The notes beneath the pieces were generated by a model, which did not search any database, was not told the origin of the DNA, and saw nothing but the letters and a program-made list of their open reading frames with translations. Made by a program: the position numbers and the translations under genes. This document shows positions 1-12,849 of a stretch of DNA of 64,000 bases, one piece after another. The number at the start of each line of letters is the position of its first letter. Position 1 is the stretch's first letter. Source of the stretch: Antilocapra americana (lineage: Eukaryota > Chordata > Mammalia > Artiodactyla > Antilocapridae); NCBI GenBank assembly GCA_007570785.1, contig ML664731.1:26407-90406 (forward strand), written 5' to 3'.

Positions 1-235
1 TGGCTAAATAATGCTCCATTATGTATGTGTGTGTATATAAAACATCATATCTGTATTCCATATCTTTTTAATCCATTCTTCTGTTGACAGACATTTAAGT
101 TGTGTCTGTGTCTTGGCTATTGTAAATAGTGCTGCAATGAATATTGGGGTACATCTATTTTTTCAAATGAGAATTTTCTCTGAATATCTGCCCAGAAGTG
201 GAATTGCAGGGTTATAAGATAACTCTATCAGAATC
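1..235 (-). mobile_element. L1 LINE 3' fragment
   Basis: This reads as the antisense of a ruminant L1 3' region. The phrases 'cttggctattgtaaatagtg' and 'gctgcaatgaatattgggg' match the L1 segment just upstream of the 3' UTR. The element is cut by the window start, so its 3' end and poly(A) are not visible. It fades into unique sequence near 235. Confidence 0.85.
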
Positions 236-2715
236 TGGTTTCTAAGTAGAAAGTTGACCATATGGTGATGGGAAGGAGAGTTTAGGAAGATTTCAGGTAT
301 AAAAAAAACCAAAGATATGAGTGAGCAACTTGTACTGGGAACTATAGTTACTTTCCAAGCAGGTAATATTAAGAAAGGGAACAGGAAAGATTATTCTGAT
401 TAAGAAAGTTCTGGTATGTATGGTGCTTAAATGGGGAATCATTTCAGGACATTCAATGTGAAAATCAAAGTACTGGCATTTCCTTTAACAAAAAAATCTA
501 TCTGGAACAGTGTCAAATGAAAAAGAGGGTGGTTAGTAATCATCTAGGGGAAAAAGTACTTGGACTAAGTCATTGTTAATATTTGGAAAAAGGAGATTCT
601 AGAAATATTTAGTCATAGAGTTTAATAAATGAACTCAAGAAAAAGACTTAGTTTGGAAAAAAAAAAATGTTTTCCTGACTGAATTAGGGTAGGCTATGCT
701 TATAGTTTGTATGCTACTCTGGGGGTAAACAGTGGATCACATAGGGTTTAACTTTGCCTTCACTCAGATGCTAAATCAACAGACAACTACTGCAAAGGAT
801 ATTCTTGAGCTGAAAGATACCACTGAGTAGATGGAGCTTTCCCTGTTTTTCATGGAGGTTTACATAAAGTACAGTAATTTAGTTCCATGAATTTAAAAAT
901 TTTAACAATCTCAAATGAATTTAAGAATCTAACATTTAGAACCCCAAGCTTTATGACTTTTGTGTGAGTGACTGAAAGGAGAGAAATGAGTACTTACTGA
1001 CAAACTCCTTAGCATATAAGGAAATCTCTTCTGAGCTAGGGTTACACACTTCTGTTTTTGATTTCTCACTGAGTCATAAGGCTTTGGCAGGCCTAACTTA
1101 CCTATTATGTGGAAGAAAATGCAATACCATATGGGGACGTATTTTAATAAGCTTAGCCAGAGGCATTTTTATATTTTTAAAGAAAAAATAAACATGAAGC
1201 TTCTCTATGTAATTTATCTGTAACCCCACATATTCCACATTAGAGCATATCTAGTACATAATAATATGGTTGCCATATATTAAACTTTCCTTCTTTTCTA
1301 TGAAATATTTTGTGGAAGCATTGCAGAACCTCTGTACATTTTGTATCTCACACAACTGAATTGGAATGTTCACAGAGTGCATACATTATCAGAAGTTGTT
1401 GTATAATGAGAAGAGCCAGGAAGGTATCAAGGAAAAGAATTCAAGTCACAATCAATGGCAGGTGATGTTAACACAGAATTTCAATTACTCCCACATTCAT
1501 GGTAATAAGAATGGATAAATGACTTAGGAAGGCCCAACTATCTATGGAGATAATACAGGGCTAATCGTCTACCCAGTTCAATAGAAATCAATAAGATCAG
1601 TCCTGCTAGCAAAGTCAGAGCGAACATGTTAACAACAGAAATGGTAGTAAGAAATGTGTGACTATAACGAGAGAAATTCAGATATGAAATAGTCTTCATT
1701 GTAAAAAGAAACAGAACCTATTGACATATACTTTTGAGAAATGACTTGGGAAAAGGTTGCATTGAAAAAAACCCAAGTTTTTAGTTATTCTCCATGTAGC
1801 ACCTAAAATTTGAATAGCAATTAAAGAAGAGAATACACTATGATAATTTTAATTAAATCCAATTGTCAAAAATGACAACTGTAAAACTTTTATCAGTCAA
1901 GTTATGAGTAGCTTCAAGGACATGCAAGTACATTTGTGTGTGTGTGAATTTTTCAAAGCCGGATAGAGAAGGTAGGAAGAAATTCTTTCAATTTGAAAAG
2001 CAATCAAATATCACACAAAAAAGACAGAGGCTAAGTAAGTTGAAAGAATGAGTTTAGCAAAACCTTGTTCTTAGAATTTTTATATTGGAATTTTTCTAAC
2101 AAATGAAAAAATAGCCCCAAACACCTTATTTTCTTATTTAAGTAGAAAATAACATTGGCTTTCAAATTCTTCACACTCTAGAGCTTTATGAGAATCTGTT
2201 TGTATTTCAAATTTTAGATGGAATGCAGAACAGTTTTGTAGTTTTATTTCACAGACAGTTGCCCAAAACACCATTTTTTAAAAAAAAGCTTACTGGAGTA
2301 TCTACTGTGAAAGACTTCAAGATAAACTACTTCTCCTGCCATGAAAAAAATGTGCAAAGAAATAAAAATACAGTTTTATCAAAGCATAGAAAAAGATCAT
2401 ACTGATCTGGAAATAGGAAATTCTTTCAGTGGTACATGTTGCTTGAATGGTAAAATTGAGATAGATAACTTAAAGTTTATGAGAGATTATTTTATTAGAG
2501 GAAACTGTATGAATAGAAGAAAAGATCATGTATTAGTAGGAACATGTTTAATATATTAAGTTTGATTAAAGGATACATTGAATATAAAATTAGGACATGT
2601 AAATTAGTAAATCAAATTTGAAAAGGTAATGGCTATACTAGTTAAGGATTGAGCAATGTTGGCGTTAATTCATAATAGGAAATTAAGAGAAAAGGAAGTA
2701 GAAATTGATTATTAA
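236..2715. other. AT-rich unique sequence
   Basis: No repeat family, exon or RNA gene is recognisable here. There is only a short TG run near 1935-1946. The 60-72 codon ORFs at 2223-2559 overlap each other, have AT-driven composition and look accidental. Confidence 0.6.
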
Positions 2716-2719
2716 ATAT

Positions 2720-2815
2720 GTATCAGGTGCTTTATGTATTTTTATGATGTCATCCTCACAGCTATAAGGTGGGTTATTGAAAGTGAAACTCATGTAAAGT
2801 TGCCCAGTGTAGTAT
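2720..2815 (-). mobile_element. MIR SINE remnant
   Basis: Antisense MIR-like core. 'tatcaggtgctttatgtatt', then 'gatgtcatcctcacagctat' and 'aaggtgggttattg' follow the order of the MIR/L2 3' region (size of the gamete-like 'last interval' order: category end, fold of hundreds, 'catcctcacaacaacc...aggtaggt'). It is old and diverged; a Bov-tA SINE lies about 75 bp downstream. Confidence 0.5.
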
Positions 2816-2889
2816 ACTTTGCAAGGAGAATTTTTTTCCCCACACTCCCAAAGTCTTATCTAATGAAATGTTTCCACTACTAAACAGAT

Positions 2890-3117
2890 GAGGCTTCCCC
2901 AGTGGCTCAGTGCAAGAATCCCCCTGCAGTGAAGGAGATGCAGGTTTAATCCCTTGGTGGTGACGACTCCCTGAAGAAGAAAATGGCAACCCACTCCAGT
3001 ATTCTTGCCTGCGAAATCCCATTGACAGAGGAGTCTGGCAGGCTACAGTCCATGGAGTCTTAAAAGAGTCAGACACAACTTAGCAACTAAACAGCAACAA
3101 CAATAAATAAATAAATA
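2890..3117 (+). mobile_element. Bov-tA SINE
   Basis: This is a complete-looking tRNA-Glu/BovB composite SINE. The tRNA-derived head starts at 'ggcttccccagtggctcag'. The BovA body follows, with 'gcaacccactccagtattct' and 'cagtccatggagtc'. It ends in 'tagcaactaaacagcaacaa' and an AAAT-rich tail at 3100-3118. Bov-tA elements are mobilised by BovB machinery because they share its 3' end. The ORF on the opposite strand at 2774-3076 is SINE antisense and not a gene. Confidence 0.9.
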
Positions 3118-3118
3118 T

Positions 3119-4835
3119 AAACCCTAAAGCCATCGACCTTAGAAAAATATTTCAAAAAATGATAGAATTTTTATAGAATGCTAAAGTGTGCATATTCAAC
3201 CTAAGACAATGACTGTTAGTAATAGAAAATGAGAGTGCTGAATAGGCAGAGAAGTTTGAATAGCTAATCAAACTCAAGATGCTCTATTGATTTTTTTGGT
3301 CTGAAGGTATAGGCATCCTGACTTGATCCTCACAGATATTCATGTGTGATGGGCCCCCATTTAGATATGATGGGATATATTAATAATTAACACCTACAAT
3401 AATGTGTTAAGTACATTAAATATTTTTCCTGGAATATTATTTTAATTAACTTTTAATGTTCTTGTCTAGCTCAAAAGAAATATTATTCACATTAACATTT
3501 AAAAAATATGCAGCTATAAACAAACAGACAGGTGTTCTGTAAAGTACAAATTATTTTTACTTCATAATATATAGCAAGCCTCTTATTTTTCAATTTAAAT
3601 AGAATTTATTATTTGAAAATATAGTTTGATCTCATCCAGTTTTCTCAGTATGTCATATATGTTATTTTCATATTCATCTTTGTAAAATATTCTGTGTCAG
3701 ATGAAAAATATTCTTTTCATTCATAACACATACTTATTGAGTCATGTGGCAAAGTGATAAGAATATTTTAAATCTGAAAAATCATGTATACTTTGAGTTA
3801 TATTCTATACAGTTCTATAAATTGTAGTTTGTATATTAAAGCACTTGAAAATTTATAAAGTGCTTTTCATATACTATTGTCTCATTAAAAATTAATACAA
3901 AACTACTACAGTGAGCCATGGTAGAATGTCTTATTCTACCTTCTTGTTAGAACAAGAATGTCTTATTCCAACACAGAGTCTGCTATTCTATTTATAGCTT
4001 CATTGAAACCCCAATTCTTATATTCAGGTAACTTACCACAGCATACTGTAGCAATGTAGTAATGATGAAATAGCCCATATACATTTTAGGAGTATATGCG
4101 CACCTAATGAGTGATGAAAATAAATACCAGTAGATATTAAGTGATAATATGTGTAGCTGTTGACTTTAAATATGCTTAATGATTTATTTCTTTGATCAGT
4201 AGATTGGGTCATGATGATTTGTGTTTGTTAAATTAAGACTTTATTCAAATCTGTGGCCTTAGAGTGATACCATAATGAAAAAAGGGGAATGAGAGGTCAG
4301 AGCAGAGATTAGATACTACATCACGTGGTTAGGCAAAGGATAGACGTTCCAGCAGCAAAGACTAGGACGTATCCAGCAGGCAATAGGAGCAGTTAGCAGA
4401 GAGAGAGAGGAGTAGAAACACCAATAGGTAGTGTAGGGGAAAAGTTGAACTCTGTTCCTGTACTTTTTTCAGACTCTGGAAAATCAGGCAAGATATGAGT
4501 CAGCTTTAAATTTACTAGTGTAAGTCACATTATATACAAAAAGGGTTACCCTTAAAATATAGAATGGGATTAATCTAGAGTAGATTGCTAAATGTGCCTG
4601 GCTCTGGTATTTAGAGAAAAGCAGGTCTTAGACATCATCGGATAATTTACTCCAGCATTTCTGTTCCTGGAACCTCCGCAATAGGAATATGTCCTTCTTC
4701 TCAAGTGTAATTGCTCAGTGTTATATAAGATTTTGTGTCATATAAGAAAATTGAAAAAGATCCTTGGAAATGAAGTGTATAATACCATGTTAATTTCATA
4801 ATATCTAAAATAGTACCTTTAATGAGCATCAGTAT
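3119..4835. other. AT-rich unique sequence
   Basis: No gene or clear repeat is visible. A short purine-rich GA tract lies at about 4397-4411. The segment 4225-4480 is less AT-rich than its surroundings but has no ORF of note. Confidence 0.55.
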
Positions 4836-4839
4836 ATGT

Positions 4840-5440
4840 CTGTTCATTGATTCACTCATCATTTTTCAAATTGAATTAATGCAATGTGTCAGGCACTTTC
4901 CTGCTCTGGAGAAGCTACAGTGAAAAAAAATAGTATTTTCTTTTCTCTCATGGAATCTATGTTTCAGTAAGAGAATTATAAAAATTATAGATACATAAGT
5001 AAATAGAGAGTAGTATAATACATGTTATGAAGGGGTAAACAGTGAAAAGAGTAATGTTGGTGGAGTATGTGTGCTATTTCATAATGTTTTGAGAGAGCAG
5101 TCGGGGTGCATCTCAGAGAAGGTCACATTTGAGCTGAGACTTATATTTTAAAAAGGAGCAAAATTTCTGTATGCAGGTAGAAGAAAAGATATTAAGCACA
5201 AGGGCCCTGGGCTGAGTGTTTGCCAGTATTTGAGGAAATAGCAGACGTCTGCCTGGTGGAATTAGTGCAGTGAGCAGGTGACTGACATGAGACCAAGTCA
5301 CACAGTTGTGTGGTCAGATCATGATAACCTTGTGAATTATGAAAGAAGGTTTTGTGTGAAATGGGAAACCATTGTAAGCTGACAAAGTGCTGAATGACTT
5401 ACGTTTTATTTGGATTGTTCTAATAGGTGGAAATAAGCCA
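4840..5440 (-). mobile_element. L2 LINE 3' end (ancient)
   Basis: The antisense of the L2 3' region is readable in order: 'caatgtgtcaggcactttcc', then 'ctctcatggaatctatg', then 'gcatctcagagaaggtcaca' and 'tttgagctgagact', and lastly 'atgggaaaccattgtaagct'. These are the conserved L2 blocks in the right order, with the divergence expected of a pre-eutherian element. The 62-codon minus-strand ORF at 5113-5301 lies inside it and is not a gene. Confidence 0.7.
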
Positions 5441-5578
5441 AGGAGAAAGAGTAGGAGGGGAAGCAAGAAGACTGCTTCAGAAGTGAATGTGTTAAATCAA
5501 TGCTGTCATATTCAAGCACTAGATGATTGCTACATGTAGCTGATAGGTGGGGGTTCAAAAAAAAAAAAAAAAAGAAAT

Positions 5579-5697
5579 AGGAACTTCTCTGGTGGTCTAG
5601 TGGTTAGAACTCCACATTCTCAATGCAGGGGGTACAGATTCCATCGCTGATTGGGGAACTAATATCCTCCATGCCATGTGGCAGGGCCAAAAAAAAA
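5579..5697 (+). mobile_element. CHR-type tRNA-Glu SINE
   Basis: The sequence reads 'cttctctggtggtctagtgg' followed by 'ttagaactccacattctc', then a B-box-like 'cagattccatcgctgattgg'. It ends 'catgccatgtggcagggcc' plus poly(A). This is the cetartiodactyl CHR SINE pattern, a tRNA-Glu head without a BovA body. The A17 tract at about 5557-5573 just upstream may be the tail of another decayed element. Confidence 0.8.
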
Positions 5698-5924
5698 ATC
5701 TAGGAAAGAGGAAATATATTGATTAGTCTATTGTGTTCCCTGATGATATCACACTAATTATGTTTAAAAATAGGAATGATTTAATTTATACAATACCACT
5801 AAGAGTTGTAGGCATTTCAGGTTCCACTTTACAAGTGGAAAATGGAGTTTGAGAGAGGTTCTTAAAACTCATGATTGAATTAGAATTGCTCTAGAGAAAG
5901 GCAATGATTAAAACATGTATAAGC

Positions 5925-6145
5925 TTTGGGTTCAAGGCACTCTTCTGACGCAAAGCAATAGGGTCAAGTCAAATTAAGCCTCTAGTCTTGACATTTTCAG
6001 TTTCCTTCGGGTTTTCTGGAAAGTGGACTTAAAATATTTACTCTAGTGGGTGGATGCTAGGTTAAATGAGATGATTTATGTAAAATGCTTATTACCGTGT
6101 TTGGAATATAGTAACTGCTCAGTCAAATGTAGCAGTTATCATTAT
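5925..6145 (+). mobile_element. MIR SINE
   Basis: Sense MIR. The order is 'ttgggttcaaggcactcttc', a degenerate core, 'gatgctaggttaaatgagat', 'aaatgcttattaccgtgttt' and 'tagtaactgctcagtcaaat'. This matches the MIR 3' half (lowest-cost block order: drop in reserve 'taaatgag', then 'agtgcctggcacatagtaag'). An antisense MIR-like scrap may lie at 5785-5870. Confidence 0.6.
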
Positions 6146-7068
6146 TTTTAACCTCAAAAGTCATCTTTAACATAAGATTGAAAGTTTTCAACAGCCTGAC
6201 AGTTGGTTCAAGATAGAGCTACACCATCAAATCATATGTCTGTCTTACAGCCATTGGCCTTGCCTTGACATAAAGACATCTCTCTTTGAGTGCTCTATAC
6301 TTTCTTCTTCTGGACTCCTGGATCCCTCTTTATATACTGGTGTCCTTCAGATTCTTCCCACTAGGAAATGTCTTCCTTCTGGATTTCAAAATCCTCTGCT
6401 TTAAACACTAGGAACTCAACAGGACACATTACATAAATGTAAAAAATTATGGTGTACAATATCTCTGGAAATATCACCATGACTGCTCTTGTCAAATAAA
6501 ATTTTGAATGTGTTCTTACATGAATGCACATTTCCATAGACAACATACTCACCCCAAAGCAGTATATGGTATATGGAGCCTATGAATTCACTTATCTTTG
6601 GATTTAGCCAGACATACACTGTAATCCAATTAGAAAGTAAAATAGGCTTAATTGCTTAGCTCAGATCAAAGAACATAAGCTGCAAAGAATCTAATTAAAA
6701 TTAATAATATAATGGGTAACTTTATCTAATACCTAATCTAGGGCATTTCATTTTAATTTAAACTCCATAGTTCTCAAATTCACAAGAAGGTCACATCACT
6801 GTTGCTGATTATTATGAAATCTGATAACCCTGTGGCAAATCCTTTCTGTGTATTTGTTGCCTAATTCTACATAATAGATTTAACTCTGATCTACAAAGAG
6901 AGGTCAGAAAGTTCACTCTGCTACATGCTTATATTGAATTTCTTTAGCTTCCCATCTCTGATTTTAGCCTGATTAATATTTTCAGATATTGAGTAGTGCA
7001 AATGATGTATGAAATGTACATAGCCACAAGCATATTTATATTGAATGGGAGAAGCACTTAAGTTAATC
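6146..7068. other. Unique sequence
   Basis: No gene or repeat is recognisable. Two overlapping minus-strand ORFs of 63 and 67 codons at 6361-6619 have no domain, no family resemblance and no splice context. Confidence 0.55.
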
Positions 7069-7747
7069 AGGAAGTCACATTAGTTCAGTTCAGTTGCTCA
7101 GTTGTGTCCAACTCTTTGTGACCCCATGGACTAGAGCACGCCAGGTTTCCCTGCCCATCACCAACTCCTGGAGCTTGCTAAAACTCATGTCCATCGAGTC
7201 AGTGATGCCATCCAACTATATCATCCACTGTTGTTCCCTTCTCCTCCTGCCCTCAATCTTTCCCAGTATAAAGGTCTTTTCCAGTGAGTCAGTTCTTTGC
7301 ATCAGGTTGCCAGAGTATTGGAGTTTCAGTTTCAGCATTAGTCCTTCCAATGAATATTCAGGACTGATTTCCTTTAGAATGGACTGGTTTGATCTCCTTG
7401 CAGTCCAAGGGATTCTCAAGAGTCTTCTCCAACACCATGGTTCAAATGCTTCAATTCAGTGCTCAGCTTTCTTTATAGTCCAACTCTCACATACATACAT
7501 GAGTACTGGAAAAACTATAGCTTTGACTAGATGGACCTTTGCTGGCAAAGTGATGTCTCTGCTTTTTAATATGCTGTCTAGATTGTTCATAGCTTTTCTT
7601 CCAAGGAGCAAGAATCTTTTAATTTCATGGCTTCAGTCACCATCTGCAGTGATTTTGGAGCCCAAGAAAATAAAGTCTGCCACTGTTTCCATTGTTTCCC
7701 CATCTATTTGCCATGAAGTGATGGGACCAGATGCCAGGAATTCACAT
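7069..7747 (-). mobile_element. BovB LINE, 5'-truncated, with TSD
   Basis: This is a minus-strand BovB covering only the C-terminal part of the reverse-transcriptase ORF and the short 3' end. The 3' end, 'gttcagttcagttgctcagt' in antisense, starts at 7082. A 12-bp direct repeat flanks it: AGGAAGTCACAT at 7069-7080 and AGGAATTCACAT at 7736-7747, with one mismatch. That is the duplication expected of target-primed insertion, so the element itself is 7081-7735. The peptide after the RT core, with 'ITSWQIDGE'-like and '[14 protein letters not shown]' blocks, can be read in pieces on the minus strand. The 221-codon plus-strand ORF at 7094-7759 is its antisense shadow. Confidence 0.93.
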
Positions 7748-9128
7748 GGATTCCTCTAAACTGCACTTAAGGTATATTTTTGAAGTACTGTTTATTTTAA
7801 TGTTTGTCCTAAATTGATCCCCTGGTAGAGGCCAACATCATTTTGTTGATAATCTGTAAAGAAAACAATCTAGTTAATTTATGAATGTACAATCTTCACT
7901 GTTAACTTATGTGTGTGTGCATGTGTACACATGTACATCATAGGAATTACACATCTAGACCAAAGTGGTCATCCTTTTACCTTGTTGGTTAACGCAAGCC
8001 TAAGTCTGTTGTTTATCTTTCAGGCAAAATGACATATTTCCATCAGCTATTATAATTGCCTTAAACATCTTTTGAGGAAGATAAAACATTGTAAGTTGAA
8101 CTTGACTATGAGCTTGATTATGAGCTTCATCCTTATTTAAACAAAGAGTTGAGAGGTAATTTGATACCAAAACAGCAGCAATTGGGTCTGCAGTAAAAAG
8201 GGGTAAGAAGAACTCAGGAGAAGTATGTAGCTCCTTAAAATGTCAAGGGCAGCTTTGGGTGAATAAGCACAGTCAGATGCAGTTATCCAGATAAGAACAA
8301 AGTTATGGTAAAACAGGATAAGAGCCACAACGCATGACTTAGATGAGAACGAAAGTGGGAAGAAGCTTTAAAAGGAAAAAGGGGTTTTAAGGAAGGTTAC
8401 AAGTCTGCAGCCTTGCTGAGGCTATTCTGCTCTGTGAAATGTATGTGCTGACTCTCTTTTGGCAGTTAGGCAATCATGTTCTGACAGGCTTCCCTTCCTG
8501 CATCTTACAAAGCCAAAGGTATTAAATCTTAGTGTCTCAGTGTACAGAAGTCTGGCTAAAGAGACCAGATTTTCAACACATGCCAGAAAAGAGAAAAATA
8601 AATTATGTTGGTGAATTATTTTACATAAAAATATTTTCTGTCGAAATCTGATGAAGCTCCATTAAGAAAACCAAACTTGCTTGAACTGATTGGCTAATAC
8701 ATCAAAGTGATTGAAATGCAAGTGGTTATACACAGCAGGGTAATTCTGTTGTAGAGAAAATTCATTGAGTCAATATCCTCCTTGTAGTGGTGCTTAAACT
8801 TAAGCACTCCCTGATTGTTCTACCTGGTTTATAAACTCCCTGAGAGTGTACATAATCAAACACTCCCACTTGTAGAGGACTGAGCCACAGTATTATTTTG
8901 CCCTTGGGAATGTGTCTCTGGTTGCTTTACAACCAACCCCAGCAGCTGGTTTCTGTGTTATTCTGATGGCTTTGTATCAATACAGCAGGAGACATTTTTG
9001 GTACCTTTTGATTAGGCACTTTCTTGCCTACTACATATTAAACAAACTAAAAAAAGAATTGAAGATGGATGGACGTTTATGTTATGGATGAACATTTTAA
9101 TTGTGAAAGTTCATTGATTTTGAGATAG

Positions 9129-9159
<31 letters not shown>

Positions 9160-10370
9160 ATTTAACACATTGGATAGACTAAACAGGCTGATCTGATTAA
9201 ATTCCCCACACACCAAAAAAGAAAAATAGAAATATAAGACTGATGACCACTAAGGGAAATTTTGTACCTCTATAGAATACATGTTGCTAGGAGAATTCAA
9301 ATATGAAGGTAGGAAAATATCATTGTTGTCTTGAAACATTTAATACAGAGATGAATTAGTCTGCAGTATAGAGTACATAAAACACAAATGCATCATGAAG
9401 GAGATGAACATTTATTGTGTTATTTTTTTTTTGGAACATACTGTGACATCTCTATTTTGAAAATAAAATGCACTTGCTTATATGTTGTTAATTATAAAGA
9501 ATGGAGAAAAATAACTGAATAATCCCAAGGCACAAAACACATAATCTTGTTTTGATTGAATTACCATGGCTGAATGTCAAGAGTGCTTTAAATTAATCAA
9601 ATAACATAGTAATCTTCAGCTTCTTGAATATGTCAACTTGACCTTTGAGTCATCTTTGATAATATATTGGAATAATTGGACACATTTTTGTCATTCATAT
9701 TTTACCACATAAAAATAATTGTAGAGGCCAGTTATTTCACATATCTTACATATATACTAGATGCCAAAACATCAAACCATGTTAACAGAAAATATTATTC
9801 ATCAGGTTTTTATGAACAGTGATTCTTCACAATGCCTTAGAATGCTAGCTATGTTGTAGAGTGACGTGGAATGATGAACCTAAATCAAATCAAACCAGTT
9901 TTTGAAAACAAGGCTTTATACCAGTAATTTTGGGGGAACAAGGAAGGTGCAAAAGTTTCTACTCTCAGAAAGCTTAGGATATAACATGTTAAATGAATAT
10001 ATGAGAGGTAACAAGGATATTTCCTGAAGAAAGGGAAAGATAGGACTTGTTTCTGTGTCACAAATAAAGTTACCTCAAGTAAATCTCTATGGGGGAGACT
10101 GGACTGAACTGAACTGAGGATAATTGTCAGGAATTTGACACAGGAAGAAGGAGAGCATACCGATGTAGGAGCTTTTAAGGAGACAATGGGGTAGAAAAAT
10201 GCAAAGGGTTCTTGAGTAATGGTCACTCCTCTAATTTAGTTGGAGCTAGTTGATGTACAGATAAGGGGAGGGAGGGTTAGGTGGGGAGCAGAAACTGGGG
10301 ACAGATCAGGGAAGATTGTGATTGCTGTGCTGCAGAGATTAGACCATGTACCATAGACCTCAGTGGTTCA
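7748..10370. other. Mostly unique sequence with simple repeats
   Basis: A long stretch without a recognisable gene. It holds a TG/CA-type alternating tract near 7911-7936, the GA microsatellite listed separately, and a short 'actgaactgaactga'-like run near 10105. The 113-codon minus-strand ORF at 9885-10226 is not recognised and looks accidental. Confidence 0.55.
9132..9159. repeat. (GA)n microsatellite
   Basis: An uninterrupted run of about 13-14 GA units. It is a good length-polymorphism candidate and no transposon tail is visible next to it. Confidence 0.95.
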
Positions 10371-10374
10371 TTAA

Positions 10375-10625
10375 ATTGTGCAGTGACTACCAGTAGGGTT
10401 CTGGAGGCAGACAGTGGTTGTTCAAATCCCCACCCCAAAAAGTACTTACTTAGGTAGCTGCCAAGAATCTAGGTGGGCATAAACTGTCCTGGGGCCATTT
10501 ATTTATCTAAAAAATGGAGATGATAATGGTACCAATGTGTTGTTTTGAAATTCATGGCAGTTAACTTTGCTATATAGCTTAGAACACTTTCTGACAAATA
10601 GTGAGTGCTATATGTTGCCCATCAT
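10375..10625 (+). mobile_element. MIR SINE
   Basis: Sense MIR over nearly its full length. 'ggttctggaggcagacagtg' is followed by 'ttcaaatccccaccccaaaa'. The core is degenerate, and the 3' half reads 'aaaaatggagatgataatgg' with 'gtgagtgctatatgttg'. The order and spacing fit MIR. Confidence 0.7.
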
Positions 10626-10847
10626 TAGCCTTGAACCAGAAAGCTATGCACAAAACACATTTGACAAGGTGAAGTATGGGAAATGCTAGAAATAATTCTT
10701 GTTGGATTACTCTTCTGGAAGATTCACTTTGCTATTAATAGTCACTTTCAGCATGCCAACCCTCTCAGGTCACCGATGGTCACTAGTATGTTACTTTTGC
10801 TAAGAATATTGATTTAAAGGATGCATTAAAAAAAATTACTTTTTGTT

Positions 10848-10908
10848 TTTTATCAATTTATTTTTAATTGGAGAATAATTGCTTTACAGTGTTGTGTTAG
10901 TTTTAAAA
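10848..10908 (-). mobile_element. L1 3' UTR scrap
   Basis: About 60 bp, 'caatttatttttaattggag' then 'aataattgctttacagtgtt', matches the antisense of the extreme 3' end of ruminant L1. This is a severely 5'-truncated insertion, or the surviving end of one. Confidence 0.65.
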
Positions 10909-11498
10909 CATATTTTTTAATTATTAATGAGAAATGTTTATTTTCAGAAAAATATACAAGGTGTTTAGTGAGTAAAACCATAAGCAAATACCACAATCAA
11001 TGAGAATTTAAAAACAAGCAAAATTAAAATGACTTTTTTAACCATTCCAAATAGAGGTAATTATATTTTTGTCTTTATACCTCTCCAAGATTTGCTTTGT
11101 TTGAAACAAGATTTTTTTTCCCTAAGCAAATAGCTTTATTCTCCCTTACTTCCAGTTTTCTTGGTTTCTAAGAAGCCATCTAGCTGTAAGGTGACTCATA
11201 CTTTTTATTAAAATTCCCAGCACATCCTGGTTCTTTTTCTTAATTCTGTATTAATAATATATACTGAAGAAGGAAAGAGTAAATATTGTACCATATTAGA
11301 CAGTTTTGAAAAATTATACAATGCAATTTGTTTTAATGTGTCATGGAAACCTACTTAAGTCAAAAAAAGTAAAATGTCACTTTGATAATTGAAGCAGTGG
11401 GAATAGTTAAGAATTTGGGAAAAACAAATCAAATAAGATGGTAGAATAAAGGCTAAAATGCTGGGAAACTGCAAAGTTTCAGATTTGAAGTAAAAATA
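10909..11498. other. AT-rich unique sequence
   Basis: Nothing is recognisable apart from A/T-rich runs. Confidence 0.55.
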
Positions 11499-11499
11499 C

Positions 11500-11700
11500 A
11501 TGTTAATTGAGCACTTATTATGTGCCAGGTACTGTAATAAATGCTCTACATGAATTATATTATTTAATCCCTACTATAACACTATGGGATATTTACCATT
11601 GTTTTCCCAATTTTGCAGATGAGTAAAATGAGGTATAGTAATTTGTACTCTTGCATACGTAGAAAGTGATAGAGTGATAATTTGGACCAAGAAAGGCTAA
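11500..11700 (-). mobile_element. MIR SINE
   Basis: Well-preserved antisense MIR/L2-type 3' core. 'gagcacttattatgtgccag' is followed by 'gtactgtaataaatgctcta', then 'cccaattttgcagatgagta' and 'aaatgaggtatagtaatttg'. All blocks are in canonical order. Confidence 0.8.
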
Positions 11701-11789
11701 TTTGGAGACCATGGTTTATTAAACTATTACACTAAAGAAAATGACTTACTAAAGAAAAATGAGAAGGAATTAAAATATTTGCTCTGATT

Positions 11790-12330
11790 ACCTATTGTTG
11801 TGTGGCAAACTTCTCCAAAGATTGGAAATATAAAACCAATGACTACATTTCTTTAGCTTATAAATTGGAAATCTGGACAGGGCTCGGCAAGGACGGCTTG
11901 TCTTTCACTCATCAACTGGAGCAACATGAAATCTAAAGGCTGAAATCATCTATAGGCTTGCTCACTCATATCTGGTGGTTGGTGATGACTGCTGGCTGAA
12001 ATCTTAGCTTCAGTTTTGGCTGGAATACCTAAATGTGATTTCTTCATGTGGACTTGGCTTCCTAACAACATAATGGCTGGATGCAAGGTGATCATCTCAA
12101 GAGAGAGAACCAGATGGAAATTGCTTTTTATGAACTAACCTTGGAAGTGAAGTAGCATCCCTTTTCTACATTCTGCATGTTGAGGTAGCCAAATAGCTCA
12201 CCTCATTTCAAGTAAAGAAGAAATAGGCTCACTGCTTGGTATGGTAGTGGCAAGCTTCTAGAACAGCATGGACTGAAATTATTGTTGAGGTAAGGTCTGG
12301 AAATTACAATCTACCATAATTTTAGAGATG
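11790..12330. repeat. Old interspersed repeat, unassigned
   Basis: 'ctattgttgtgtggcaaact', 'tctggtggttggtgatgact', 'ggcttcctaacaacataatg' and 'catctcaagagagagaacca' follow a block order I associate with an old mammalian LTR or DNA repeat. I cannot name the family by eye. There is no coding potential. Confidence 0.4.
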
Positions 12331-12589
12331 AATGAAGAGAGTGGGGCACTGATGTTTCCAACAGAAGAGGAAGCAGTGCTCAATAACTGAAGGAGTGTTT
12401 GGTCATAATGGATATCAGTGGTGATAACTGATAGGTACAGTGACAAAGTCATTTTTCCAAATATGTGAAAGCCAGGTCGCAGTGACTTACAAAGTGAATG
12501 GAAAAGAAGACAGTGACCAGTGAAGTCTTGCTTACTCTGGCTGTCATCGATTTCTCTGGGCTTATGTCAAACACCATAGCTGGCTGTGT

Positions 12590-12745
12590 GCTCCAGGCAC
12601 AGTGGCTTTTTACCCAGGCATTGTGCTGTTTCCTCCCTCCATCCACATACTCTGTGCACATACTATTTCTACTGTCTGGGATGCAATCTCTGCTTTTGTT
12701 TACCTGCTGCAATCCTGCTCTTTGTACTGATTTCATTTACTTTAT
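12590..12745 (+). mobile_element. Possible L2 LINE remnant
   Basis: 'gcattgtgctgtttcctccc' and 'ctgtctgggatgcaatctct' resemble the L2 3' region block that reads as tgttccctctgcctggaatg in the consensus. The fit is partial. The overlapping ORFs of 114, 95 and 73 codons at 12449-12842 are not recognised and are best explained as chance. Confidence 0.35.
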
Positions 12746-12849
12746 CAAAAATTGTCCTGCTACCATACCAAGCCAGGTGTTTCATATTACTCTTTCCTTC
12801 AAAATAGTTATATTTGTAAATATTTTTCCTGCCATTATTTGATGAATAT

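Noticed and set aside
7094..7759. 221-codon plus-strand ORF, the longest in the window but one
   Set aside because: It is the antisense of a 5'-truncated BovB that has its own target duplication. The peptide has no family of its own.
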